The position numbers and the translations under genes are program-made. From Verpa conica (Eukaryota > Ascomycota > Pezizomycetes > Pezizales > Morchellaceae): DNA of 64,000 nucleotides. Every line of letters starts with the position of its first letter. Within the stretch, counting starts at the first letter, position 1. Of the stretch, positions 1 through 11,148 are shown in pieces. Under the pieces are notes generated by a model. The model did not search any database. It saw only the letters and a list, made by a program, of their open reading frames with translations, and had not been told where the DNA came from. The stretch covers positions 1,178,001-1,242,000 of the forward strand of contig JAUFSD010000018.1 of NCBI GenBank assembly GCA_033030425.1, written 5' to 3'.

Positions 1-663
1 CCCACATCGTCTCAAGAGCTGTAGATAAAAAGGCGAGAGAATTTATTCTGTGAAAGATTGTGGGGAGATAAATCTTGAGGGAGGAGGGTCAGGAGAGTAT
101 TTGTTTACTGAAAATTTTCTCATCAGCCCCCTAGTGTTGATAGGATAACTTCCCCCCACATACGCATGTTCAGTCGGTTTAGAACTATCTAGAAACAGTT
201 CTTTGTTACCCAGAGTATTCCAAATTGAAACAAGTACATGTTCCATTCGATACCCTTGGTATATGTACATGTATTACGGCCGGAGAAATACCTATCCTGG
301 GAATTTCTTAACAGTGAGCGAGTTTTTTGTGCGGCCCTGATACATATGTTCAGCTATTCATGTCTTTCTGGGATTTACCTTTGAAAACAGTCATCGGAGT
401 TTTCATTTCTTGTCATCAGCGATCACTCGCCCACGTAATTAATTTAGGGTGAGGCTCAGTGGAGGGCCGGGTGATCACTGGTTTCCCTGCCAACCAGAAT
501 AGATATGAATGAATTAATCATAAGTACATCGAGCAACCAGAATATACTCCGAGGGGTACCAAGGTAGTCATCACTCTATATATATGGCCATCTGCATCAA
601 TATTATTATATGATTAATGTTTTACATATATTTTTGAACAGAGTCCCACTTACACACTACTGT
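1..663. other. Intergenic, no gene seen
   Basis: AT-rich stretch with no open frame that looks coding on either strand. It contains one TACATGTA palindrome (266-273). Confidence 0.6.
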
Positions 664-1253
664 ATATATGTTCTGGCCCGTTGGGGGGACCTGCCTATCG
701 GGGGGACGTCCCCTGAACGGGCCAGCCTGGGAGCGGACAGGTAGGCATCCCCTGAATGGGTTACCTTTTGGAGGGATACCAGTGTCCCCCATATGGGTAG
801 GTGATAAATCATGGCTCAATTAATACAGGAAATCCTAAATAAATTAAGTGAGTAGTCAGAAAAATATCAGCCTATCCTGAGATTATTTTAAGATTTTTTG
901 TGATTTTATACCATGGGTTGTTGTTTCTAGGGATTTGTATATTGTGGGCGCTTTTTGGTAGCAAATAATGGTTATATGTTATCTGATAAATATGGGCGCT
1001 TTATAAGCGATGTACTTGGGTAAAATATGATTTAATAGGGTAAAATAGCTGTCTACCTGTTCAGGGGACGCAGTGTGTCCCTCCAATGGGTAGCCCATTG
1101 AGGGGATGCCCTATAAAACCGACTTATAGCTACCCATTGGAGGGATATCCCCTCAACAGGTAGCCCATTGGGGGGATATCCCTCCAACAGGCCGGCCCGT
1201 CCAGGGGACGTCCCCCCGATAGGCAGCGTCCCCCGAACGGGCCAGAACATATA
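664..1253. mobile_element. Non-autonomous inverted-repeat element (MITE-like), copy 1
   Basis: The left end (TGTTCTGGCCCGTT...) and the reverse complement of the right end match for about 60 bp, including the block TGCCTATCGGGGGGACGTCC. Inside each arm is a series of GC-rich subrepeats of the type GGTAGCCCATTGRGGGGAT in both orientations. The centre (about 820-1050) is AT-rich and non-coding. TATA-rich sequence flanks both ends, consistent with insertion at TA/TATA, but the exact target duplication is uncertain. A second, diverged copy lies at 7774-8154. No transposase is encoded, so movement would need a protein supplied elsewhere. Confidence 0.75.
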
Positions 1254-2876
1254 CATTAATTTTTAGTACCAACGTTACCCACAAAGTCAGAAATTAGAGA
1301 TCCAGAAGTTTTCAGTACCAAGACCAGCGACAACGAAAACTATAACATTTGTTTTTTTAAAAGTCTTAGGCCTTGTTAAGAGATAGTTTAATATTTCTTT
1401 TATGGTTGGCACACTCGGAGTGTAGTGTCTAATGAAGAGACTTATTTGAACGTGCAGTTCTTTAAACTGGCAGAGTTTGTTTCTCGTCATAGTTTGCCGG
1501 TTAACACAATTTTAAAAGATGTTAGCGAGCTTAAAAGTTCCACACAATTTAAGGGTGACATAAGAAATTTAATTAAAATTTAATTTCCTAAGCCTTTGCC
1601 CCCTTCTGATATCGTTATAGGCAGAAACTTGTGTTTTTATATACGTTTGTTAAGTAATGTTATTAAATTTTAAATATGAAATACTCCGACGGGCATAGCC
1701 GCCTTGCCTCCCACACCGGTCGCGCTGGGTTATGTACCCGTTACGAACGAGAGTTTATCAAATTTCTTATCTCCTCTGACCGGGGTTCAAAGTCGAGTTT
1801 TAAACCTTCCTATAAAGACTTTTGAGTGACGCAGCATCCTAAGTTCATTATAAGAATCCCTTCAACTGCCAAGAGCTATCTAAATGTCTAAGCTTGCACT
1901 AGCTTGCGAAAAATTACCATCGACACACCACCATGAGCTAGTAGTTATTCGTAAACGTAGGTGTCTTTACCGAACTACAAATTACCATGTCTAAATTAAA
2001 CTATATACAGAGTTAAAGTCTCCCGTAGCCCCTCTAGCTTCTGAGGTGAATACGCTAAAGGTCTATGCATATATTGAATAATTAATTCAAGCCAGAAGGT
2101 GAGACCAGGGTGTGATTACTTACTATTAGACCGGAATTTATGAGTGAGATTTGATGATAACGATAGCCTTGGCAATTATCATGAGCTTGGCGACTCCAGG
2201 GGTAAGGCTGAAGCGATTCCCAGCCCAGCAATATTTTGTTTGTACCCCCGACAAACAACCCCTGAATTGCGATGAGATATTACATAATACGTATAATTTC
2301 TCTAAGAGTATTCTTAATAGAAATCCCCGAGAAGAACCGCACTAGGTTATATTTGACAAATATTCAACCTTAAATAACCTTCATTTCGTTAAAACATTTC
2401 TCTGTAAGAATATTCTTTATGAGTTTTTGTTCTAATTGTAATTTTATAGAGAGCTTCTACTATAACCAACTAGAGCAACTTCCTGCGATAGCGTACTCAT
2501 TCAAGACCTTAAGAAGCAACCCTACCCATGGATTCAGTCATCTCCAGGAGGGTCGGGAGAGACAGGAAGCTGCATTTCTGCCGATGAAGGCGATACCATG
2601 GGTGGATTATGGGGCTCTACGTTCTTGCCGAACCTATTGCTAGATCATATCACCTGAATTGGTACCATAGTTTAGACGATCCCTTCCGCGGACATCGTGG
2701 AGATTGGCATACATGCACTGCTGACATCACGCTTCGCATAATTACACAAGTGCAGATCCAGCCGAGAGGGGGGTAAAGCGTGATCGTGGTTCCAGAGCTC
2801 TTATGCAAAACTATAGCCCACGCTAGACTCATACCTACTATTATCTATAGTTATGAATGTAGGTGCCGGTGTTGGG
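1254..2876. other. Intergenic, no gene seen
   Basis: No convincing coding frame, RNA gene or repeat. Small ORFs around 2151-2643 lack similarity I recognise and have no plausible gene structure. Confidence 0.5.
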
Positions 2877-3451
2877 TACAGCCGTGTCCAACAAATTCCC
2901 GGAGCCCCCCCCATAGCAACGGGGGCATTTCAGCGATACATCAACAACCATAAAGTTTCTACAAAGAGAAGTGTTTAGGATAAGCTAAATGAGGTGATTT
3001 AACTCTACAATGAGGCCTCTGGGTCACTTGGCTCATATGTAGAGGGTTAGTCCCCCAATCTATTAAGACCTCTATCTCAATACTCATACAGGCAATAAGG
3101 CCCAAAAAATGCGCCAATGGTCACCAGATTAAATACATATATATCATACAAGACTAACTTCCTACCCCATTAGTTCTAAACTATTTCATTAAATGGTTGA
3201 TGAACTAGAGTTGATTAGGTGTTTGTTTTGGTGTGAACTGATAAGATTTATTGAGGGTCACACCACAGGGGTCAAAAGACTCCCAAAGTGGTATTTTTCT
3301 CGGATTTCTTTACATACTTATATCCCCCATAGTCTCTTTAGTACCTATATGTATCCCCATATTAATACTAGTATTTGTGGTTGTGTTGAGGTCTGCGGAA
3401 TTGCCGTTGCCATGGGGGGGGGGCTCCGGGAATTTGTTGGACACGGCTGTA
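2877..3451. mobile_element. Small TA-flanked inverted-repeat element
   Basis: Positions 2877-2922 (TACAGCCGTGTCCAACAAAT...) reappear inverted at 3405-3451 (...GGCTGTA) with very few differences, including the run of C/G after CCCGGAG. The roughly 575-bp interval has no transposase. Ends of the form TA-CAG...CTG-TA are typical of Tc1/mariner/pogo-type elements that duplicate a TA on insertion, so this is probably a non-autonomous relative. The family assignment is inference from the termini only. Confidence 0.65.
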
Positions 3452-3834
3452 CAATATAACCTTATCTCAAGCGCCAGACCGCGAAATTCCGAGTCCTAGA
3501 CATTAATACATAACCATAAGTACTTCCCAAACCGAAATACGCCTTGTTTTAATGCCAAGATGACAGCCTCACTATGGAACAAAGCCCGGGTACTATGCTG
3601 AAGATCATTTATGCTTCAATTAATGCGGCTTACACACACAGCCTTGGAGGCTCTAATCTCCCCCGCTCACCATTCAGCATAGGACTACAATAGGACTTTA
3701 AGAGCTGTCCTTGTAAACCATTCGACTTCCTTTAGTCCTACAACTAGTGGTTTACCGGAGCTTATATACCTTTATACAAGACTACATTACAGCGCAGGAC
3801 CAACCGTACCCCTTTATAATCCCGCTGTCGAGGC
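3452..3834. other. Upstream region of the Helo-like gene
   Basis: No separate gene seen. This is the probable promoter and 5' leader of the gene starting at 3835. Confidence 0.4.
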
Positions 3835-5455
3835 ATGGACCCCCTTTCAGTCACTGCATCGGTAGTCGGGCTTGGAGTCGCTGCCTCAAAAGTTACCGCT
3901 ATCCTCGGCGACTTCATAAACAATGTCGAAGACGCACCGAGCCTAGCGCGATATGTCTTGAGTGAAGTATCTGCTATTAGTGCCATCCTCCAAACTCTCA
4001 AAAGCTTTCTGTCGGGCGATACACATCCCCCAAGACGAAAGACGGCTATAGTTCTCGTCGGCAATTTGCTCTCTACGTTGACCGGATGTGTGTACACTTT
4101 TTCAGAACTTGAGGCGGCGGTCAGTCGTCTTGCATCCAGTGATCAAATGAAGATCATAAGTCGGGTGAAGTGGGCATTCAAAGAAAAAACTATAGTACAG
4201 CTTCTGGGGCGTTTACAGAATCACAAAGGCTCACTCCATTTAATGCTAGGCATACTACAAATGTTAGAGCCGATAACCTAAGATCTACACGCATAAAACT
4301 CTATAGAATCCAAAAAGCTAATAGTTTATATCCGCTAGTCAATCAGATGAAGATATCAAGAGAGATATGCAAAGGCTCTATCACCTCTACTTCCACCTAT
4401 TAGAATCCCATCAAGACCTTTCGGAGCGGCTAAGACGGCTAGAGGTTACTGATCTGGGGCGATCATGGTCGATTGGATATTCAGATGCGTATTCCTTAGA
4501 TGAAACTACGCTGGATGCGGAGACTATCGAGGCCAACGATTTCGCCTTCTCTTTTGATGGCATATTGAATGCAACGAGAGTTTACAGCCGAGCATTATTC
4601 AGAGGTGGAGGTTTTATAGCGTCCTCGGAGTCGGTGACCTCTCGGGAAAGCAAGTTACCTGTTTTATACGGAATAAGCATTACCGATATCTCCGATATCT
4701 CTGTTCTCAACCTACCGATATATTCCTCTGATATATCAAACAGCCAACACTACTCTTTCGAAAGCACAGCGGAGGACCCAGATTCTTCGGATATTGGTGG
4801 CCAGACCGAGTCAAGTAGTAAACAAGACCCTAAAGAGTATTCTAGCAAGAAAATAGCGCCGGAAGATGATGATTCGAAAATAAGACTAGAAAGCCCGGGG
4901 GTTGATCCGGCCTTACCCACAATCAAAAGTTGCATCAACCTCGCTCAATCGATCGATACCGCCTTCCTTGAAACAATCCAGGACATACGACCTAGGTCCC
5001 GCAAGGGCTTACGAAGCGCGGCACTTACCTGCAACTTCTTAATCCAACTAGACAACTTCCCCAGAGTCAGCCACCTCCCCCAAGCGCTCCTCAACGGCTG
5101 CTTAAGCGACATAGCCGGACCAGTCCATTCCGAACTCGAGAATATTCTATCCTGGTTAAACTCGTACCAAACTTCATCGGTCGGAGGTTCCGCCAGGCTG
5201 CTGTGGAAAAACAGACCGCGGAAAGTGCTTGATAAGTACGAAGATAAGATCTTGCATATCAATCATTACCTCTCTTCAGCTCTCGACTCTCTCTATCTGA
5301 TCAAGTTTTTGACAAGCCACTCAATTCATGTTCAGTCGATCTGTATTGATCCGATCCATATGGGGTCTTCTTCACCGACACTTGGTGGACTTCATTCAAT
5401 AAGTGAAGAAGCAACTAATGGCCAAGACTACAGACACCGAAGAGACAGCGTATGA
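3835..5455 (+). CDS. Helo-like fungal STAND N-terminal domain protein
   Basis: 514-aa protein from exons 3835-4262 and 4339-5455. The 76-nt intron (GTTAGA...CTAG, with GCTAAT as likely branch point) joins two frames that do not otherwise meet and gives the continuous helix GILQIQSDEDIKRDMQRLY. Start: ATG at 3835, opening MDPLSVTASVVGLGVAA, the characteristic opening of the fungal N-terminal domain of STAND/NACHT proteins (PF17111-like). In that family the alpha-helical N-terminus, related to HeLo-type death-fold domains, acts as signalling partner in non-self recognition or programmed cell death. Residues about 1-190 form this domain, ending in a LLESHQDLSERLRRLE coiled-coil-like helix. About 275-325 is acidic and Ser-rich. 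The C-terminal 180 residues are helical and unrecognised. No NACHT ATPase and no ankyrin/WD repeats follow, so the protein is a stand-alone N-terminal domain form. The domain assignment is confident; the function is inference. Confidence 0.82.
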
Positions 5456-6585
5456 GGTTAGGTCTAGTTCAAGGAATAGCCATAGTCCCGGCTAAATGGC
5501 GGATATCCGAGTGGCTTTGATTAATCAGCAGCGTTCGCAGAGAAACTCAGAATCGGTAAAAATAGCTTGATCTTTTAATCCGATGTTCCAACTAGTAACA
5601 CAATGTTGGAGAGATCATTGGAGCGCTTCGCGTAGCTGGTGTTGCTGGGCTGTTTTATTTGGTGGGGACAAGATAACTTTATGGTCGGGTGACCATGGCT
5701 TTTGTAAAGCGAAAAAAAAAGAATATAAGTCCGGAAGAGAATTACAGATTGTATTATATATGTTGATACAGCTGGCAGGCTGGGCATGTATTGCGGCCGG
5801 GGAGGGGAAGTGCAGTGGATACAGTGGATTTGTTGAACACTTGTGGGTTTATAGAGAGCTGGGTTAAGAGTCGAGCGAACAACAATTTAGAGAGGATTTC
5901 CTTTTCTCTATTCTTGGTTATATATTTCACTAAGGGGATGTCAAGACTACATGTAGTTTTATGGGACGGGAACTAAATTATGGGTACGTACCCAAATATT
6001 GTCAGTCGCGGAAGTTCGGTTAAAAAGGTTGTAGAATTCATAGGATAATACAAAAGGCCTAGAAATTGGTTCGCTATTTATATGCATATAATTACCTAGC
6101 TATAACCAGTGCAACAGGTGATCGAATGGATGTATCAAAAATTTTGTTTGAGTTTTGAGCAACTATTTTGATGATATTAAGTAGCTGATCAATCATATAC
6201 CTGCCCGTTTACTCTAGCGCCTAACCCTAAGCTAATTTCACCATTAGGAACTTGTAAATCTCAGCAATATAGGAGCGGTGTGCGACTATGTATGGTGAGA
6301 CAATTAAATCTTTCGTTATAAACTTGAAGGAACAAATACAACATATTACAAACACATATATGTGGTCGTCGGCTACAATAATGACAAATAACCATATACT
6401 CCCGCTCCCCCAAACCGCCGGCCTGAGAAATCCAAAATAAATAAAATCGCCGAGGGTATTCTATAATACACATGAGTATCTAAATAAACTAGGCTGAAAG
6501 AAAGCTCCCGGGGAGATATCAAACCCAACGTACCGTTTCGTGAAATCCGTGAAATCATAAGGGCGTAAAGACGAACAATCTCCCA
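5456..6585. other. Intergenic, no gene seen
   Basis: Short ORFs only, with no coding character. Contains one TACATGTA (5948-5955). Confidence 0.5.
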
Positions 6586-7056
6586 CTACTTTGTGGGGAA
6601 CCGATCGGTGAGCAAGTACTGGCAGGTCAAACACAGCGCCAGGATCCGGTCCTCAATAGGGTCATTGCCGAGAACGTGCCACAGATTATCCTGCATTTGG
6701 ATATCCGTGACACAAACCGGATTTCTCAAAAGCTTAATCATTTTTGACCCCATAGAGATGAACAGCGCCTTCATCCCTTCACCGGCCTTGAGCAGGGTAT
6801 TATGGTCGTGCTCGTTGACATCCTGGAAGATCTTGGGGCACTCCGTCGTTTCACCCATGTAGTAGGCGTAGAAATTGGCGTGGTACTTGGAATTGTACAT
6901 TTTGAAAACGTTGTTGATCCGGATCAACCAGTCGTAGTACTTTCTTAAGCATTCTTCGTCTTTTTGGCGTTGGCTAATACTGACGGGTCTGATACCGGAC
7001 ATGCCTCCGCCCATCATCAGCTGCGTATAGATTCTCTGACGGATCTGGTTTGACAT
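6586..7056 (-). CDS. Hypothetical 156-aa protein
   Basis: Single-exon ORF with a true ATG (7056-7054) and stop at 6586. I do not recognise the family. The sequence is mixed polar/hydrophobic and looks globular: an N-terminal Met/Gly stretch (MMGGGMSG, residues 14-21), an aromatic-rich middle (RKYYDWLIRINNVFKMYNSK, about 39-58) and several cysteines (about 76, 119, 142, 145). It has no signal peptide, membrane segment or catalytic motif. It is isolated from other genes. A pyrimidine-rich stretch on the coding strand precedes it (about 7075-7170). It could also be an exon of a longer gene, but I see no supporting flanking exon. Confidence 0.55.
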   Translation of the reverse strand: MSNQIRQRIYTQLMMGGGMSGIRPVSISQRQKDEECLRKYYDWLIRINNVFKMYNSKYHANFYAYYMGETTECPKIFQDVNEHDHNTLLKAGEGMKALFISMGSKMIKLLRNPVCVTDIQMQDNLWHVLGNDPIEDRILALCLTCQYLLTDRFPTK

Positions 7057-7773
7057 CTTTTGCTGAAGTTTTGATGTGAATTTTGCAGGATATTGATGGC
7101 TGTGGGATAGTTGGTGATATCTGTCGGATTTTATGGAGAATCCTAATGGGGTGGGAGTTTCTTTCTCTTAAACGTATCGAAGAAACCACGTACGCGTTCA
7201 GAGGTTCTTATAGAAAAAAAGATAGGCTATAAAAAAGGCTAACGGAGCTCGAAACCGCTGAATTCCACTACACTAGTCCCATGAACTCACTACGTATTTG
7301 CAGAGAGAGGTGAGAATAGTCTTATCAATGAAAAGAACTATCAGCACCATGAATCCGCGTATAGCTACCAGTATCTACCGGTCATACATTCTATCAGGGT
7401 ATTACATAGACATACTATCGCTCCGTGATACTATCGATATCTTTAAATAAATTAATCATATTACATAGAGCCTGGAGGTGTCGATACCTTTGAGATATAG
7501 TGTTTAACAATATTTTGCTAAGGCTAGTTTTACCAATTCTTTAGCTGTTTCATATTTCTATAACAATTAGTAGGAGTCCTATTTGATTAAGCTAATATAG
7601 ACCGTCAAAATTTGTTGCTCGCCTAAAGAAATTCTTTTAGAGATTTTTAGTACATTTAGTGCGAAAAAGGCTACTAAATACGTAATACGCGTTAATATTT
7701 CTAATGACATAATGTAATATGAGTGTAGTTCGCCCCCTAGAATCGCAAACCAGCGATATAATAGCGCACGTCA
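7057..7773. other. Intergenic, no gene seen
   Basis: AT-rich. The first ~150 bases are probably the promoter of the minus-strand gene 6586-7056. Nothing else is visible. Confidence 0.45.
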
Positions 7774-8154
7774 TATATATGTTTTGGCCCGTTGGGGGAT
7801 GTGCCTATCGAGGGACGTCCCCTCAATGGGCAATGTAATAGGCGCCCGGCCTACCCGTTAAAGGGACACCCATGGGCAAACCAACAAAGTATAGCTCAAT
7901 TACTACACTCAAAGGAATAGGAATAATAGCTAGAAAATATGAATCTATCTTGAATTATATTGAGATTTCTTTTTATTTTTAGGGGGTTAGAGGTTTTTTC
8001 TGAGTGTTTTTTTTTGTAACTAGCCGGGATTTTGTATGTTGCCCATACAGGGGGCGTAGGTTAGCCCATATAGAGGACGTCCCCCCAGCAGGTTGGCCCA
8101 TTGAGGGGATGACCCCTCGATAGGCACATCCCCCAACGGGCAAGAACATATATA
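7774..8154. mobile_element. Non-autonomous inverted-repeat element (MITE-like), copy 2
   Basis: The ends are inverted copies of each other: TATATGTT(T/C)T(G/T)GCCCGTTGGG followed by GATGTGCCTATCGAGGG, over about 40-60 bp. The termini and the AT-rich core (the AGCTCAATTA motif near 7895, then GAAAATAT and TATATTGAGATTT) correspond in order to copy 1 at 664-1253, so the two belong to one family. Copy 2 is about 380 bp and lacks some of the internal GC-rich subrepeats. ATATAT sequence flanks both ends. No protein is encoded. Confidence 0.75.
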
Positions 8155-9112
8155 AGCTTACCGTGCCCTATTCTTGTTTATAGCCATCCGTAACCTAACC
8201 CATCCGTTACTTATCCGGCGGGCACAGTCAGTCCTTAGTTCTATATATATAGAACTGAAGGGATAATACCGACGGTATACAGGAAGATTCCTTGAAGATA
8301 TTGAAATACTAAAATCTCTATATGTAACCAGTCACCCTAAATTTTGAAAAAACAATGACGGTATATGACTTATGTTTTTTAGGCCCACGCTAGCATCTAA
8401 ATACCCCCGCTATTAGAGATGATCACGAATAACCTTCATGATGTCAGACCTTAAATAATAAAAAATAATATAGAGCACTGTAAAAAGGCTTCATGCCCCT
8501 GGATCCCTTCACGGCCTATTATCTTGATTATGCGGGCCTAATCCAATAAGCGAAGTTTATATCATGCAAGCGTACATCACAGACTAGCATCGACGAACGG
8601 CCAAAAAGCTCCAAGTAAACCCTGAGGAAAATTTATCTCGCCCCATGGATACTGTGGCCTTTGATGGACCGAGGTAATAAATCAAGCACCCGTGATACCT
8701 TAGCAATTTCAAAACTAGGGAAATTCCCTTACAATTGATTACCGACTATATTCTAGAGCACCTCCGCATATATCTGTATAAAGCTCCATAATTGATCAAT
8801 TACAAGCCTATATAACATAAACCTATTGATAAAATCTCTCTTAACTCCTGTATAAAGTTAATATATGCACTTAATTAAAATAAAATTCAAGCTCAGTTGC
8901 TTACGTACTTACACGCTCTACTTATTTCCGCTAAAAATTCGTTTGATAAACCATATGACCGAGGCTGCCTCTGGCCATATGGACCTCTATCCGGACCCCA
9001 AAATCATCTATAATAGCGGTCAGCAACTAATAAGGACGCCTCTATCTAAACTTACAAAGGAGGATTGTGCGATCTTACACCAATCAAAAATGTGGACCCA
9101 AAAAAAAACATA
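8155..9112. other. Intergenic, no gene seen
   Basis: No supported gene. An 83-codon ORF at 8865-9116 has no coding character. Confidence 0.45.
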
Positions 9113-9890
9113 TTAGGAGCTTTGTAACTTTGTCTCTGTTTGAATAATCCCATAGCTTTTATTTAGTTTTCTCTGCCAGCGCTCGGATTTTGACCCATTT
9201 TTCTTTCCCAAGATAAAGTTTCCAGACCGGCCAGCGATCTTTTTGGCAGCCTTGGCAGCATCATAAATCTTCTTATCGACTTGAGCCAAAAAGTAGACTC
9301 CACACCTGTGGTTCTCAGAATTAAAAAGCCTTTCTTGCTCCGTGGTATCCAAGTCATCATTTTTACCGGGTTCTCTAGTAGAATAAATGGATTTCTTACA
9401 CCCATTCTTGATGGTTGATGTTGCTTCTACAATAAAACTCTTCCACCTGTTATTAACACCCCTTGATAGCGCTGTCAGAAACAGGACAAAATGATATAAA
9501 AACCATGGGGTGCAGGCTCTATAATTACTCTTGTGAATGTTGTTGTTCACTCAAGGCTCTATCCTCATCTTCTTCTGCGAATGCGCCAAGACGCTCCTCG
9601 GAGTAAGCAAGACGTGCAAGATGTGTAGCCACATAGGCTTCGAGGTTTGCTGGTCTACCGGTGGCAGTCCTGTTATGATAACTGTCGAAATCAGATGACG
9701 AAACGGAAGATGATCGGGGAAGTCTGTGATCGTTCGGAAATGCCGAGTGGTATTCGTTAGTGTCGCAATGAGAGGGCGGGTTGGATGTTCCGGTGGTCTC
9801 AAAGGATGGCCTAAATGAAGTAGAAGGCCCAGAATAGGCACTCGGTGCATAATTGGACTGGAAGCAGTATGGAGTTCTTGTATGAGACAT
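9113..9890 (-). CDS. Hypothetical 232-aa protein, one intron
   Basis: Exon 1 runs 9890-9551 and exon 2 9471-9113, joined across a 79-nt intron (GTGAAC...CTGACAG). Without it, exon 1 ends in a stop 23 nt further on. The start is a true ATG. Residues 1-80 are Ser/Thr/Pro/Tyr-rich and probably disordered; about 83-112 form a charged helix (AYVATHLARLAYSEERLGAF then acidic EEDED). Exon 2 contributes a basic part with VYFLAQVDKKIYDAAKAAKK and a Lys/Arg-rich end, compatible with nucleic-acid contact or nuclear location. I recognise no domain. A five-unit 13-bp minisatellite lies about 190 bp upstream, inside the presumed promoter. The splice join is inferred from frame and consensus only. Confidence 0.5.
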
Positions 9891-10078
9891 GATAAGTGTT
9901 GCTTCTGCGAAACTGGTGGACAGTATGTGAGTAGTGAACGCTTTTTGCCTTTAAAGATGGTCTTATTCCGATATCTCTTGATGCTGAGTTAAATCCGGTG
10001 ATTCTTGAAACAGACACCGCCTACAGCAGCTGTTACTTTGGGAGTGGGGGAAGTAGTTAGAAAGAACTAATGAGTGAC

Positions 10079-10143
10079 AGAAATGAATGATAGAAATGAA
10101 TGATAGAAATGAGTGACAGTAATGAGCGACAGAAATGAATGCT
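10079..10143. repeat. 13-bp minisatellite, five units
   Basis: Five consecutive units of AGAAATGAATGAT or close variants, at 10079, 10092, 10105, 10118 and 10131. Units 3-5 carry point changes (GAGTGAC, GAGCGAC). A degenerate sixth unit may precede them. Confidence 0.85.
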
Positions 10144-10765
10144 ATACGAGCCGACCGATGGTACTCCCCAGTGCTTAAAGGCTTCAAAACCTGAGGGCAG
10201 TACTCTGTAAAGGAATGTTGATGAAGTAAAGAGAGTGGACGTGATTTGCTTGAGTTTGAACGTTGGAGCCCTGTCCAATGATCTCTAGAGCCCCCCCTCA
10301 GGTCAGGTCTTTGGCACCTGAGCCACCACATTATATTCATTTTCTCAAAAAGGTAGCATTTCTTTCTCCAGCTATATATCTTCAAACAAGCGATCCACCT
10401 ACCTCTATTACCCAGAAAATCACTTTAACAATCCAGTAACTCAGCATACGATAGATCAGTAAGGCACTTTATCCCCATGGAAGAGGATAGATTCTCCACG
10501 AAAGAGAAATCTCAAGATACATTTGCTTATTAGCGTCGTCTCCAGATAGAACAAGAGTATAAAAATCAGGTAAAGGCTCTAAAAGTATAAGTAAGTTTGA
10601 ATTCCAGAAGTTTGCGAAAATTCAATTACTCAGCAAAATAATCCACGCCTCTTTATTTACGAAAATTTAAACTTTTGATGTATGTCTAGAGAAACAACAG
10701 GTTTATGTCATTGCTTTCTATTTCTTTAGTGCAGACCTTCTTCCCCCGACAATACCTTAGCCTTA

Positions 10766-11148
10766 GGGCTCCGTGTATTTATGATTAATTCATTTCCCCC
10801 GATACATTCCCGCTTATTTCCAATATCTGATAAAGCTGGCGTTTCATTCACAATAGGCACCGAAAATACTCAAGATGTGTGCACAAGTATCAAAGAATCC
10901 TCGATAGCTATTTCTTTAACTTTAATTTATTACCATAGTCTATGAAATAGCGTGTTGTAAAATAGAGAGGGTGAGAGTACACTGAAGGCTTATGGGGACT
11001 TGCTACAGCGAGTCTCCCATGCTCCCTATATATATGCTCCTACACCATAGTAGACCTAAAACCTGCTTGTACTTGGCACTATACCTATTCGATGCCCATA
11101 ATACAACATAGCGGAACTTGGGCTCCATGTACTTATGATTAATTCATT
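10766..11148. repeat. Direct repeat pair, 29 bp, about 350 bp apart
   Basis: The 29-base block at 10766-10794 (beginning GGGCTCC, ending GATTAATTCATT) recurs at 11120-11148 with two differences. The sequence between has no coding frame. It could be a remnant of an insertion or duplication; the cause is unknown. Confidence 0.6.

Noticed and set aside
1053..1256. Regularly spaced GC-rich repeats considered as a CRISPR-like array
   Set aside because: Units alternate in orientation, have no constant spacer length and form the arm of an inverted-repeat element in a eukaryotic genome.
9963..10385. 140-codon minus-strand ORF
   Set aside because: Non-ATG start, and it runs through the 13-bp minisatellite; no coding character.
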